Positions 1 to 8,209 of a stretch of 45,145 bases of DNA are shown here, in pieces. Location: contig PABA01000184.1 in the NCBI GenBank assembly GCA_002699025.1, forward strand, positions 1 to 45,145. Reading direction: 5' to 3'. The translations under genes and the position numbers were made by a program. This stretch comes from Sandaracinus sp. GTDB lineage: Bacteria > Myxococcota_A > Polyangia > Polyangiales > Houyiibacteriaceae. Under the pieces are notes generated by a model, which saw only the letters and a program-made list of their open reading frames with translations, was not told the DNA's origin and made no database searches. Position 1 is the stretch's first letter. Every line of letters begins with the position of its first letter.

Positions 1-375
1 CGCGATCGCGACGCCCGAGCGAGCGTCAGCGACGCGCACGAACCCGAAGAGGCGCCCACGCCGCGATCGCGACGCCCGAGCGAGCGTCAGCGATGCGCAC
101 GAGCGAGCGCAGCGATGCGCACGAGCCCGAAGAGGCGTCCACGCGGATCGCTGCGCCCGAGCGAGCGTCAGCGATGCGCCCGAACCCGAAGAGGCGCCCA
201 CGCGGCTCGCGGCGCCCGAGCGAGCGTCAGCGACGCGCCCGAGCGAGCGTCAGCGATGCGCACGAGCCCGAAGAGGCGCCCACGCGGCGATCACGACGCA
301 CGAGCGAGCGTCAGCGATGCGCACGATCCCGAGGAGGCGCCCACACGGCGATCGCGACGCCCGAGTCGAGCGCCA
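1..375. repeat. Degenerate ~60-bp intergenic tandem repeat
   Basis: About six imperfect copies of a roughly 60-bp unit run in from the left edge. Each carries the words CGCCCGAGCGAGCGTCAGCG and GAAGAGGCGCCCACGCGG. The block is open in several frames on both strands, as expected for a GC-rich repeat, but none of these frames resembles a protein, so it is treated as non-coding. The array probably continues outside the window. Confidence 0.8.
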
Positions 376-631
376 GCGAGCTCGGCGACGAAGGTGCCGT
401 TCCCAGAGAACCCGAGCGACAGCGACCCCCGCGCGGGGTTGGCCCCCCGGTAGCCCTCCCAGCGGAGAGACGCCGCGGCTGTGCCCGATAGAGCCGAGCA
501 CCGCGACCGAGCGCAGCGAGGCCGAGCCCTCGCCGGCCACGGCGAGGCGCTGGTAAGCCGCGCAGGGAGGAGCGTAGCGACGACCGGAGCGCAGGAGCGA
601 GCGCCAGCGAGCGGAAAACACACGGGAACCG
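376..631. other. Intergenic, no gene seen
   Basis: GC-rich sequence between the repeat block and the end of the TlpA-like gene. It holds short echoes of the repeat words (for example GAGCGCAGCGAGGCCGAGC and GAGCGAGCGCCAGCGAGCGG), and no convincing gene, RNA or terminator. Confidence 0.6.
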
Positions 632-1135
632 TCAGCGCAGCAGCTGCTGGATCTCGCGCTCCATGTCGTCGGCGTCGCCCGAGCGGAAACCGGCGTGCAC
701 GTAGCGAATCACGCCCCGCTTGTCGATCAGGTAGGACGAGGGCATGCGCGGGGGCTGGTAGCGATCGGCCACCTGGTGCGAGCCGTCGTGGACGATGCGG
801 AAGGAGACCGGCGTCCGCCGGAGGAAGCGCCGCATGTTGCCCTGCTCGCGGTCGATGTTGACCCCGACGATGACCAGCCCGTCGTCGGCGTACTCCTGAT
901 GGAAGCGCTCGAGGACGGGCATCTCCTCCCGGCAGGGGCCGCACCAGGACGCCCAGAAGTCCACGAGCACGACCTTGTTCCGCAAGGCCGAGAGCCGCAC
1001 CGGGTTCCCGTTCTGGTCCTCGAGCCCGATCTCGGGGGCGCGGCTACCCCGGTTCACGGCGAGGGCCGGCAGGGCGATGGCGAGGGAGAGGGCGGACGCC
1101 CCGAGGAGCGCGAAGAGGGTGCGGCGGCGGGTCAT
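632..1135 (-). CDS. TlpA-like periplasmic thiol-disulfide protein
   Basis: Predicted 167-residue exported thioredoxin-fold protein of the TlpA/ResA type, which uses a CXXC pair to reduce or exchange disulfides in the periplasm, often for cytochrome c maturation. The start gives MTRRR followed by a hydrophobic stretch and a likely cleavage after ALA (residue 26). The active site WASWCGPC puts the cysteines at 65 and 68, and the cis-proline is in RMPSSYLID (Pro132). AAGG lies just upstream of this ATG. In-frame ATGs at 1171 and 1177 would add 12 to 14 residues. The DsbA-like gene lies about 220 bp upstream on the same strand, so a shared envelope-thiol role is plausible. The exact substrate cannot be told. 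Confidence 0.9.
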   Translation of the reverse strand: MTRRRTLFALLGASALSLAIALPALAVNRGSRAPEIGLEDQNGNPVRLSALRNKVVLVDFWASWCGPCREEMPVLERFHQEYADDGLVIVGVNIDREQGNMRRFLRRTPVSFRIVHDGSHQVADRYQPPRMPSSYLIDKRGVIRYVHAGFRSGDADDMEREIQQLLR

Positions 1136-1359
1136 CGGGGCCTTGGACGGGGAGGGACGAGAAGCATTCATCGGCATGCTGAGACGGAGCATCGCGGCCC
1201 GACCGCGGTCGACGCAAGAGCGGATTCCCCGGCGCTCGGAGCCTGGCCCCCGGCGTCCGTGGCTCCGCCGCCCCAGTGCCGTCCGCGCTCCCGGCGCGTC
1301 CCGGCGCGGGCCCCCCGGGCTCGGGCGCGTCTGCGAGGCGCCGCGGCGCCCGCGCGCCC

Positions 1360-2265
1360 TCACTGCCGGGCGAGCTCCTCGGTGATGTACTGGCCGAGGT
1401 TCTCGAGGGGCTCCTCGAACTTCCGCCCGTTCACGAAGATCGTCGGCGTGCTGTTCACCCCGAGCTCCTGCCCGAGCGCCCGGTCCCGATCGATGATCGC
1501 CTGCGTCGCCTCGGCCTCCATGTCGGCGCGGAAGCGCTCCATGTCGAGCCCCAGCTCCTCCGCGTAGCCCTCGATGTCCGAGGGCGTGAGCGCGGTCTGG
1601 TGCTCGAAGAGCGTGTCGTGCATCTCCCAGAACTTGCCCTGGTTGCCGGCGGCGATGGTCGCCCGCGACGCGTCGTCCGCGTACTCGTGCATGGAGAGCG
1701 GGTACTGCTTGAAGACCATCCGCACCTGCCCGTCGAACTCGCGGACGATGCGCTCGAGCACCGGATGGGCCCGCCCGCAGAAGGGGCACTCGAAGTCCGA
1801 GAACTCCACCAGCGTCACCGCGGCGCCCATGGGCGTGCCGCGCACCGGCGAGTCGGCGTCGGGGATCTCGGCGACCGTCTCCGGGTCGAAGCGCAGCCGG
1901 TACAGCTCGCGGATCTCGTGCCGCTCGAAGCCCTCGCCGACGAGCCGCTTCACGTAGCTCGCCGCGTGCACGCAGTCGGCGCACTCCCGCCCTTCGTCGA
2001 TGCAGCGGGCCACGCTGACCGGGTCGCCGCAGGGCGAGAGGAGGTCGTTGACCTGCCGGATGAAGAGCCGGCGCTCGGCGCCCCCGAGCCCGCTCAGGTC
2101 GACGCCCTCGAGCTCCTCGATCAGCTCCTCGGGCTCGACCCCGTTCACCTCGACGTTCTCGACGAGCTCCTGCTCGGCGTCGTCGTCGCAGGCGGGCAGC
2201 GCGAGCAGCCCGGCGAGGACGAGGAGGCCGGTGGCGATCCGGGACCCGGGGCGGGGGTGCGTCAT
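1360..2265 (-). CDS. DsbA-family thioredoxin-fold lipoprotein
   Basis: A 301-residue protein with a signal peptide ending in a lipobox (LALPAC, lipidated Cys26), so it is probably membrane-anchored on the periplasmic side. Residues about 145-301 form a DsbA/Thioredoxin_4-type domain with active site CPFC (160-163), the sequence KQYPL typical of this family, and a cis-proline in NSTPTIFVNG. Between lipobox and domain lies an acidic stretch and then a segment with four more cysteines (79, 88, 95, 98). DsbA-like proteins of this type oxidise or isomerise disulfides in exported proteins. It sits upstream of the TlpA-like gene on the same strand. Confidence 0.92.
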   Translation of the reverse strand: MTHPRPGSRIATGLLVLAGLLALPACDDDAEQELVENVEVNGVEPEELIEELEGVDLSGLGGAERRLFIRQVNDLLSPCGDPVSVARCIDEGRECADCVHAASYVKRLVGEGFERHEIRELYRLRFDPETVAEIPDADSPVRGTPMGAAVTLVEFSDFECPFCGRAHPVLERIVREFDGQVRMVFKQYPLSMHEYADDASRATIAAGNQGKFWEMHDTLFEHQTALTPSDIEGYAEELGLDMERFRADMEAEATQAIIDRDRALGQELGVNSTPTIFVNGRKFEEPLENLGQYITEELARQ

Positions 2266-2353
2266 GACGCGCGGAGCTTAGTACACCGGCCCGGAAGTTC
2301 GAGCCCCGCGTGCGGTGAGCTCCGATGGGGCGCATCCCCGCCTACGCCCGTCC

Positions 2354-3160
2354 TCACTCCGTCGGCGCGCCGGCGAGGATCCAGTCGGCCACGAGGTCGA
2401 TCTCCGCCTCCTCGAGGGGCGGCTCGCCGAGCGGCATGGGCTCGCCCCAGGCGTGGGGATCGCCGAGGAGCTTGTAGACGAGGTAGCTCGTGGAGGGGCG
2501 CCCTCCCCCCGCCGTGACGTCGATCCGCGGAAAGCCGCCGAGCCCCCGATCGGGGTAGCCGACCCGCCCGCCGGTCTGCACCGCCGCCACGCCGAGCGCC
2601 GTCTCCCGGACCCCCTCGGCGCTCCCGAGGTCCAAGCCGAGGGCCGGCTCCGGGCCGCCATGGCACCCGGCGTCGGCGCAGCGCGAGGCGAGGAGCGGCG
2701 CGACCTCGGCCCAGCCCGTCACGCCCGTCTCCGGCAGGGGCTCGGGCTCGGCCTCGCCGGTCCAGAAGCGCACCTCGAAGGGCTCCGCCGGGACGCCGTC
2801 GAGGTCCCGCACGCCCTCGACGCGGAGCGTGTACTCGACGCGCGGAGCGAGCACTCCGTCGCCGAAGTCCCGGGCGATGAGCTCGGAGCGCACGGGATCG
2901 AAGCGCACGCTGAGGAAGCGCCGCTGGGGCCCGGAGCGCACCTCGACGGTGGCGCGGGTCACGGAGGCGGGCGAGAGGCGCCGGTCCCAGCGCACGCGGT
3001 AGAGGGGCCGGCGACCGACCTCGCGCTCGTCGGGCCCGGGCGAGGACTCGACGACCTGGGGCGGCGTGTCGAGGACCAGCCCGCCCCGATCGCAGGCGCC
3101 GATCAGCACCACGAGGACGGCGAGCGCGGCCCGACCACCACGGCGCGCGGCCGCGCGCAG
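2354..3160 (-). CDS. Cytochrome-like lipoprotein (Ig-like plus CXnCH); probable CTG start
   Basis: A lipoprotein (VLIGAC lipobox) with an Ig-like/SbsA-type domain (around VESSPGPDEREVGRR to VRFWTG), then a c-type cytochrome-like C-terminal region. The haem-type motif is expanded: CADAGCH, four residues between the cysteines instead of two. A late MPLGEPP could give a distal Met ligand, and the end DWILAGAP is typical of planctomycete-type cytochrome domains. No in-frame ATG, GTG or TTG precedes the signal peptide for about 200 bp. The only candidate giving a normal signal sequence (LRAAARRGGRAALAVLVV) is the CTG at 3160, so this start is an inference. It is paralogous in design to the lipoprotein at 16156. 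Confidence 0.78.
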   Translation of the reverse strand: MRAAARRGGRAALAVLVVLIGACDRGGLVLDTPPQVVESSPGPDEREVGRRPLYRVRWDRRLSPASVTRATVEVRSGPQRRFLSVRFDPVRSELIARDFGDGVLAPRVEYTLRVEGVRDLDGVPAEPFEVRFWTGEAEPEPLPETGVTGWAEVAPLLASRCADAGCHGGPEPALGLDLGSAEGVRETALGVAAVQTGGRVGYPDRGLGGFPRIDVTAGGGRPSTSYLVYKLLGDPHAWGEPMPLGEPPLEEAEIDLVADWILAGAPTE

Positions 3161-3312
3161 ACACCGACCGCCCGAGGGAAGGCCGCCCGGGGGAAGACCG
3201 CCCGCATCACGACCGCCCGAATCGGGGGAGCGTCGACGGAGGAGACGCGCCCGCCCCTCCGCGTGGAGAGGCGGGCGCCGATCGACCGAGGAACGCGCTA
3301 TGGGTCGCGTTC

Positions 3313-3567
3313 TCAGGACTCCGAATACATGCGGAGCTGCTCGCGGAGCACCTCCTCGTTGATGCCGGTGCGGAGGTAGTCCTTCAGGACCTCCGCCACG
3401 GTGATCATCATGTCGTCGACGCCCTTGTCCTCGATGAGCTTGGCGAGGAGGGCCCGCGACTCGCGGCTGTCCTCGTCGCGCAGAAACTCGCGCACCTGGT
3501 CGATCGTGATTCCTCCGTCGAAATCGAGGTAGATGTGTTCGATCAGATAGCGCGCCAGCTTGTTCAC
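3313..3567 (-). CDS. Small conserved-looking protein of unknown function (84 aa)
   Basis: An acidic, probably helical 84-residue protein with no signal peptide. The start is a GTG placed 7 nt after a clear GGAGG; the longer upstream reading has poor coding character. The sequence runs VNKLARYLIEHIYLDFDGG, with later segments DDMMITVAEVLKDYL and NEEVLREQLRMY. The family is not recognised by eye. It is divergent from the glycosyltransferase gene, the two starts being about 115 bp apart, so they could share a regulatory region. Confidence 0.75.
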   Translation of the reverse strand: MNKLARYLIEHIYLDFDGGITIDQVREFLRDEDSRESRALLAKLIEDKGVDDMMITVAEVLKDYLRTGINEEVLREQLRMYSES

Positions 3568-3682
3568 CCTGGTGCCTCCATGTGCTCGGGCCGACCACCA
3601 CTTGTAGTCGGCGGCCCCCGGGGATGGCAAGGGGAGTTTCGCGGGCCCGGTCGAGGGCTGCGGGCATGGTAGGATGGCGCCG

Positions 3683-5080
3683 ATGGACGCCCGCCTCCGC
3701 GTGCTCGTGACGGCGTTCGGCACGGTCCCGGGACCCAACTCGCACTCGAGCGCGTTGATGGGCATGGCGGCCGCGCTGCGGGGGGATCTCGACCTCGTCA
3801 CGCGCAAGACGCCGACCCTCTCGCACCAGGGCCGGCTCGGTGAAGCGCGCCTCTTCCGCGTCCGCTGCGAGGGGCTCCCGGCGGAGCAGCGGGCCGCCTT
3901 CGGGCGGGCCGTGAAGCGCCAGCTCGAGGCCGAGCCCTACGACGTCGTGCACGTCCGCGGTCCCTGGGAGGGCGAGTACGTGGCGCCGCTCCACCGGGCC
4001 ATGGGGTTCCGCTTCGTCTACGAGGTCGCGACCTTCCCGGACGAGGCCGAGGGGCCCGACGCGGAGCAGATCTGGGCCGACGCGCACCTCCGTTGCCTCG
4101 AGGAGGCCGACCTGATCCTGGTGGGCGCCGAGGCGGCGGCGCGCTCGCTGGCGGAGCAGGGCTTCGCCGGCAAGGTCGCCGTGGTCCCGCCGGGGGTGGA
4201 CGTGGACGCCTACGACTGGTGGCCCTCCCCCTTCGGCGACCCGGTGCGCCTGATCTACCTGGGCGCGTTCACCGCCGACCGCGAGATCCCGACGCTGCTC
4301 AGCGCCCTCCGCGCCGCCTCGAAGCGCATCCCCCTGCGCGCCCTGGTCGCCGGGGACCCGCACCCGGAGCGGCGTGAGAACGTGCAGCGGATGATCGACG
4401 CCTTCGAGCTCGGAGAGCTGGTCTCCGTGCGGGGCGAGCCCCGGGCCGTGGCGCTGCCGGCGCTGATCGCCGCGAGCGACTTGGCGGTGGTGAGCGCGAG
4501 CGCGACGCCCCGCTTCCGCGAGTTCGGCGACCTCCCGGAGCCGCTCCTCGAGTACCTGGCTTGCCGGCGGCCGGTGGTCGCAGCCGGCGTGCCCGCCGTC
4601 TCGGAGGTGATCCGGGACGAGCACGAGGGGCTCGTCTATCCGCCGGGGGACGAGACGACGCTGGCGGACGCGATCGTCCTGCTCGCGACCGACGCGGCCC
4701 GGCGCGAAGAGCTGGTGGACCGGGCCTACGACCGGGTGCGGGCGCGCTTCAGCGGCGCGGCGCGGCGGCGGCGGATCGCCGAGGTCTACGAGATGCTCTC
4801 GCCCGGCTCACAGAGCTGGGACTCCTGGACCGAGGCCTTCGACGAGACGGTCGAGTGGGCCCCGATCTCGTCGATGGTCGACGCGGACGACGTGGCCACC
4901 TCGGAGAACCCGCTGCCCGAGGAGCCGACGCCCGCCATGCCGCGCTCCGAGGACACGCTGGTCGGGGACTTCCCGGCCTTCCGCAACGTCGACACCTCCC
5001 CGGAGCTCGAGGTGATGGACCACTCGGACACGATCGCGCCCGGCCCGGACGTGGTGGTCGGACCGTCTCGCGACGAGTAG
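3683..5080 (+). CDS. GT4-like glycosyltransferase with acidic C-terminal tail
   Basis: A 465-residue protein with the two-lobed GT-B layout of family 4 glycosyltransferases, which move a sugar from a nucleotide donor to an acceptor. The N-terminal lobe starts at MDARLRVLVTAFG and includes YDVVHVRGPWEGEY. The C-terminal lobe holds VVPPGVDVDAY, VRLIYLGAFTADREIP, the donor-site region GDLPEPLLEYLACRRPVVA and GLVYPPGDE. After about residue 375 there is a ~90-residue acidic, probably disordered tail ending VVVGPSRDE, which is not part of the usual fold. The ATG at 3683 is preferred over 3674 because it is preceded by AGG at normal spacing. No other sugar genes lie nearby, so the acceptor is unknown. 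Confidence 0.9.
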   Translation: MDARLRVLVTAFGTVPGPNSHSSALMGMAAALRGDLDLVTRKTPTLSHQGRLGEARLFRVRCEGLPAEQRAAFGRAVKRQLEAEPYDVVHVRGPWEGEYVAPLHRAMGFRFVYEVATFPDEAEGPDAEQIWADAHLRCLEEADLILVGAEAAARSLAEQGFAGKVAVVPPGVDVDAYDWWPSPFGDPVRLIYLGAFTADREIPTLLSALRAASKRIPLRALVAGDPHPERRENVQRMIDAFELGELVSVRGEPRAVALPALIAASDLAVVSASATPRFREFGDLPEPLLEYLACRRPVVAAGVPAVSEVIRDEHEGLVYPPGDETTLADAIVLLATDAARREELVDRAYDRVRARFSGAARRRRIAEVYEMLSPGSQSWDSWTEAFDETVEWAPISSMVDADDVATSENPLPEEPTPAMPRSEDTLVGDFPAFRNVDTSPELEVMDHSDTIAPGPDVVVGPSRDE

Positions 5081-5316
5081 CGAGCGCGATCCCGGGCTCG
5101 CCCGCGATCCGGCTCGCCTTCGAGCCCCAGGGCCGTCTTCCGATTCTGCGCGACGCCCCGCGAGCAAGCCGCGGCCATCCGGCGGTCGCGGAGCCTTGCC
5201 GGGCGTCTGTCTTCGCCTCGTGCCTGCACCCAATGCCCGCGCGCAGTGCCAGCGCGCAGGAGCAACGCCGAGTGCACGCACCCGTGCCCGCTCTCCGAGC
5301 CCAGCGCCCGGGCTGC

Positions 5317-6576
5317 TCAGCGGCAGCGGGCGGCGAGCCCGGCGGCGTCGCCGTGGCAGGTGATGCAGGCCCGCGGGTTCCGCTCGAGGGCGGAGGCGCA
5401 GCCCGCGGCGAAGCCCGGCGGGTGCGGCGAGAGCCCCGCGCCGATGCCGGTCGCGCCGTGGCAGGCGACGCAGTCGCGCTCCGAGTGGCAGCTCGCGCAG
5501 GTCGTCATCGAACGCCGCGCCTCCATGCCGTGGGCCGCGCCGGCGAAGCCCGGCGGGTGGAAGGGCCGGCCGCTCGCCGCGGCGGGCGCAGAGACCGGCG
5601 AGAGCCCGAGGCGCGCGTGGCACTCGGCGCAGAAGCGCTGCGTGGTGTGGCAGGAGGCGCAGCGGGGCGTGTCCCGGCGGGCCTCGGCGGCGTGGGTCGT
5701 CAGGTAGTCGTTGCGGTGCACCCGCGCGCCGGGGGCGCCGCCGCTCCCGAAGCGGCTCGCCGGGCGGACTCGCCCGTCGTGGCAGGCGACGCACTCCCCC
5801 TCGTCGTGGCACTCCGCACAGAGCGGCCCCTCGTCGGCGGCGATCCAGCGGTGGCGCACGAGGAAGTCGCGATCGTGATCCATCCCGTGGAGCCAGCGCG
5901 GCGGGAGCATCTCGCCCTCGGGCCAGTCCGTGCGCAGCCGGCCGTCGGGCCGACTCAGGTGGCAGGTGGAGCAGGCCTCGTCCGCGCCCTCGGCGTGGGC
6001 CCCGACGCCGTCCCCGCCGTGGCAGCGGAAGCAGCTGCGCATCGTGGGCAGGTGCTGGCGCGTGGCGAGGCCGGCCTCCTGGACCCCGGCGTGGCAGTCC
6101 AGGCAGGGGACGCCGGCCCGCGCGTGCTTCGCGTGGGAGAAGCGGAGCCGCGCGGCGGGAAAGGCGGAGGCGGCGACGCGGAAGCCGGCCGCGGTGGGCT
6201 CACCGAGGTGGCAGGTGCCGCAGGTCTCCGCGCCGGCCCGCTCGCGATCGAGCGCGTCGTCGTGGCAGGGCGCGCAGGCGGCCTCCCGGGGGATCAGCCG
6301 GTCCCGCGCCGCCTCGCTCTCGCTCGCGCCGGCGTGGCAGCGCTCGCAGCGGAGCCGCCGATGGGCCGGGTGGGCGTGGTCCATGCGGATGGCGATGCGC
6401 TGGGGCGGGTAGACGACGCGGGAGCGGAGCGCGCGACCGGGCCGGCTCGCCTCGCCGGCGCCGGCGCCCCAGCCGAGCGCAAAGAGCCCCACGGCTCCGA
6501 GCACCACCGCCCCGCGCGCCACCGCCCTGTGCACCGCCGCCCTGTGCGAGAGAGCTCCACCGATCGCGCGCTTCAT
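5317..6576 (-). CDS. Exported 13-haem c-type cytochrome
   Basis: A 419-residue protein with an N-terminal hydrophobic segment (VLGAVGLFALGWGAGAG), which would export or anchor it, and 13 canonical CXXCH motifs: CERCH, CAPCH, CGTCH, CLDCH, CFRCH, CSTCH, CAECH, CVACH, CASCH, CAECH, CASCH, CVACH and CITCH. Many other histidines (for example HAHPAHRRLRC, FSHAKHARAG) could serve as distal ligands. The layout resembles class III/cytochrome c7-type multihaem proteins used as electron wires. Its ATG overlaps the stop of the upstream barrel gene (ATGA), which implies translational coupling. It probably moves electrons in the periplasm or through the outer membrane with that partner. Confidence 0.94.
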   Translation of the reverse strand: MKRAIGGALSHRAAVHRAVARGAVVLGAVGLFALGWGAGAGEASRPGRALRSRVVYPPQRIAIRMDHAHPAHRRLRCERCHAGASESEAARDRLIPREAACAPCHDDALDRERAGAETCGTCHLGEPTAAGFRVAASAFPAARLRFSHAKHARAGVPCLDCHAGVQEAGLATRQHLPTMRSCFRCHGGDGVGAHAEGADEACSTCHLSRPDGRLRTDWPEGEMLPPRWLHGMDHDRDFLVRHRWIAADEGPLCAECHDEGECVACHDGRVRPASRFGSGGAPGARVHRNDYLTTHAAEARRDTPRCASCHTTQRFCAECHARLGLSPVSAPAAASGRPFHPPGFAGAAHGMEARRSMTTCASCHSERDCVACHGATGIGAGLSPHPPGFAAGCASALERNPRACITCHGDAAGLAARCR

Positions 6577-8099
6577 CGCCACGCCCTCAGCGTGAGGGCC
6601 GCGAGCGCCCGCGTCCGGTGCCCGACGATCCGGTTGTGTGCCCACTCGAGCTCGAAGCGGAGCTTCGCGAGCGCGCCGAGATCGATGGCGCCGCCGAGCG
6701 CGAGGGCCACGGAGGTCCCGTAGAGGGCGCTCTGGAACGGGTGGTCGAAGTGCCAGAGCGACGCCCGCGCCCAGGCCTGCGCCCAGGCGAAGCGGCGCGT
6801 CGCGTCGAGGAAGACGGCCGCCGCGGGCGCCAGGTCGCCGGCCCAGAGCCAGCCCCGCGCACCCCAGCTCCAGCCGGCGCGCCGATGACGCAGCCAGGCC
6901 TCGCCGCCCACGTCCCGCTGGGTGGTCTGGCCCTGCTTCGAGCGGCGCCCCCGCGCGGCCCCGCCCAGGGTCCAGCGCCGGTGCCGCCCGAGCGTCGCGT
7001 CCACGAGGAGCTGCCCCTGATCGACCGGCACCAGATCGAACCAGGCCCAGATGCTTCCGAGGTCGAAGCGCGGCACGTGCCGCTCCACCCGCGCCCGCGC
7101 CGCGCCGCCGCCGCGCCGGAGCGCCACCTCTCCCATGGCGTCCACGAGCGTGCCGTCCGTCGGGTCCCAGACGGCGTCGGCCCGCAGGGTGAGCGGCTCC
7201 AGGGGCCGGCTCGTGAGCCCGACGCCGACCCGCCGCGCGACCAGCCCCCGGTCCCCCCGGTCGCGGAGCGCGCCGTCCTCCTGGAGCTCGCGGAAGGTCA
7301 GCCGCGCCTTCACGACGCGCGCGTCCCCGACGGCCACGCGCCCGCCCACGGCCCAGGTCGGCGCCGGCTCGCTGGCCCAGGGCACCCGCTCGGGCGCGAG
7401 GTCGTCCGGGAGCGGCACGCGCATGGAGCCGGGCACCTCGAGGCCCGAGCTCGCGAGCCAGCTCCCGTCGCGCACCTGCCGCCCGGCGTAGACCTCGGCG
7501 TCGACCCAGCGGTGCGGGCGGAGCTCGACCCGGCCTCCATCGAGGCGGAGCAGGCCCGTCACGTCGAAGAGGACGTGCCGCCCGAGCTGGATGCGGAGCC
7601 CGGCGACCGGCGCCCGGAGCTCCAGGACCGCCTGCGGCATGTCGAGGCGCGTCGGGCGGGCGAGGAGCTGGTGATCGCGGCGGGCGGCGACGACACGCTC
7701 GGCGAGGCAGCGCTCCTCGTCCTCGCGCAGGCAGACCTCGCCGAAGTCCTGGTCGAGGCGGAGGTCGAGGCGCACCGAGAGGCGCCAGGGGCGCTCGAGG
7801 TCCCCGGCGAGGAGCACGTGCTCGTAGCCGACGCGCTGCACGAGGCGGCGCCGCTGCCAGGTGACCGGGCTCCGCGGCGAGCGGATCTCGTAGGCGACGA
7901 AGGTCGTGTCCGAGTCGAGCTGCCAGCGGCTGCGATCGCGCGCGGGCTCGCGGGCGGTCGGCGCGTCCGTGATGCGCGTCTGGGCCCGGGCCGGGGCGCC
8001 GCCGAGGAGCACCAGCAGGGCGAGCCCGAGCGGGGTCGAGGCGACGGCGCACCGACGCGCGCCCTTCTGGCAGGCGGAACCGCTCACGCGACGGCTCAC
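6573..8099 (-). CDS. Outer-membrane beta-barrel candidate, partner of the multihaem cytochrome
   Basis: A protein of about 508 residues with a signal peptide (LGLALLVLLGGAPARAQ) and, from about residue 60 to the end, alternating amphipathic strands such as WRLSVRLDLRLDQDFG, AVLELRAPVAGLRIQLG and LTLRADAVWDP. It ends in an aromatic-rich strand pattern (ALAALTLRAWR). This is what an outer-membrane porin looks like, in the style of the MtrB/PioB-type or porin-cytochrome barrels that sheath multihaem cytochromes. The family itself was not identified. It lacks the usual two-cysteine signature of MtrB as far as can be seen. Start choice is uncertain: GTG at 8099, TTG at 8126, or GTG at 8087. It overlaps the cytochrome gene by 4 bp. 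Confidence 0.82.
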   Translation of the reverse strand: MSRRVSGSACQKGARRCAVASTPLGLALLVLLGGAPARAQTRITDAPTAREPARDRSRWQLDSDTTFVAYEIRSPRSPVTWQRRRLVQRVGYEHVLLAGDLERPWRLSVRLDLRLDQDFGEVCLREDEERCLAERVVAARRDHQLLARPTRLDMPQAVLELRAPVAGLRIQLGRHVLFDVTGLLRLDGGRVELRPHRWVDAEVYAGRQVRDGSWLASSGLEVPGSMRVPLPDDLAPERVPWASEPAPTWAVGGRVAVGDARVVKARLTFRELQEDGALRDRGDRGLVARRVGVGLTSRPLEPLTLRADAVWDPTDGTLVDAMGEVALRRGGGAARARVERHVPRFDLGSIWAWFDLVPVDQGQLLVDATLGRHRRWTLGGAARGRRSKQGQTTQRDVGGEAWLRHRRAGWSWGARGWLWAGDLAPAAAVFLDATRRFAWAQAWARASLWHFDHPFQSALYGTSVALALGGAIDLGALAKLRFELEWAHNRIVGHRTRALAALTLRAWR

Positions 8100-8174
8100 T
8101 GTCGGAGCCCCGCTCGCGCTCTGCAAGGCGTTTTGACGGAAAGGGCGCGCTCCCGGGCCGCCCCCGAGACGGAA

Positions 8175-8207
8175 CGACGACGCCCCCCGAAGTGGGAGGC
8201 GCCGTCG
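8175..8207 (-). terminator. GC-rich hairpin after rnpB
   Basis: The sequence CGACGACGCCCCCC, a short loop and GGGAGGCGCCGTCG can form a strong stem directly after the 3' end of rnpB and before the barrel gene. It has no U-tract on the minus strand, so it may be a processing or imperfect termination structure. Confidence 0.5.
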
Positions 8208-8209
8208 GC

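Noticed and set aside
93-491. Open frames over the left-edge repeats
   Set aside because: The products are Arg/Glu/Pro-rich repeats in several frames at once, which is typical of repeated GC-rich DNA.
632-2335. A single 567-residue minus-strand reading joining the TlpA-like protein to upstream sequence
   Set aside because: Only its last ~167 residues are protein-like; the upstream part is an alternate frame of the DsbA-like gene.
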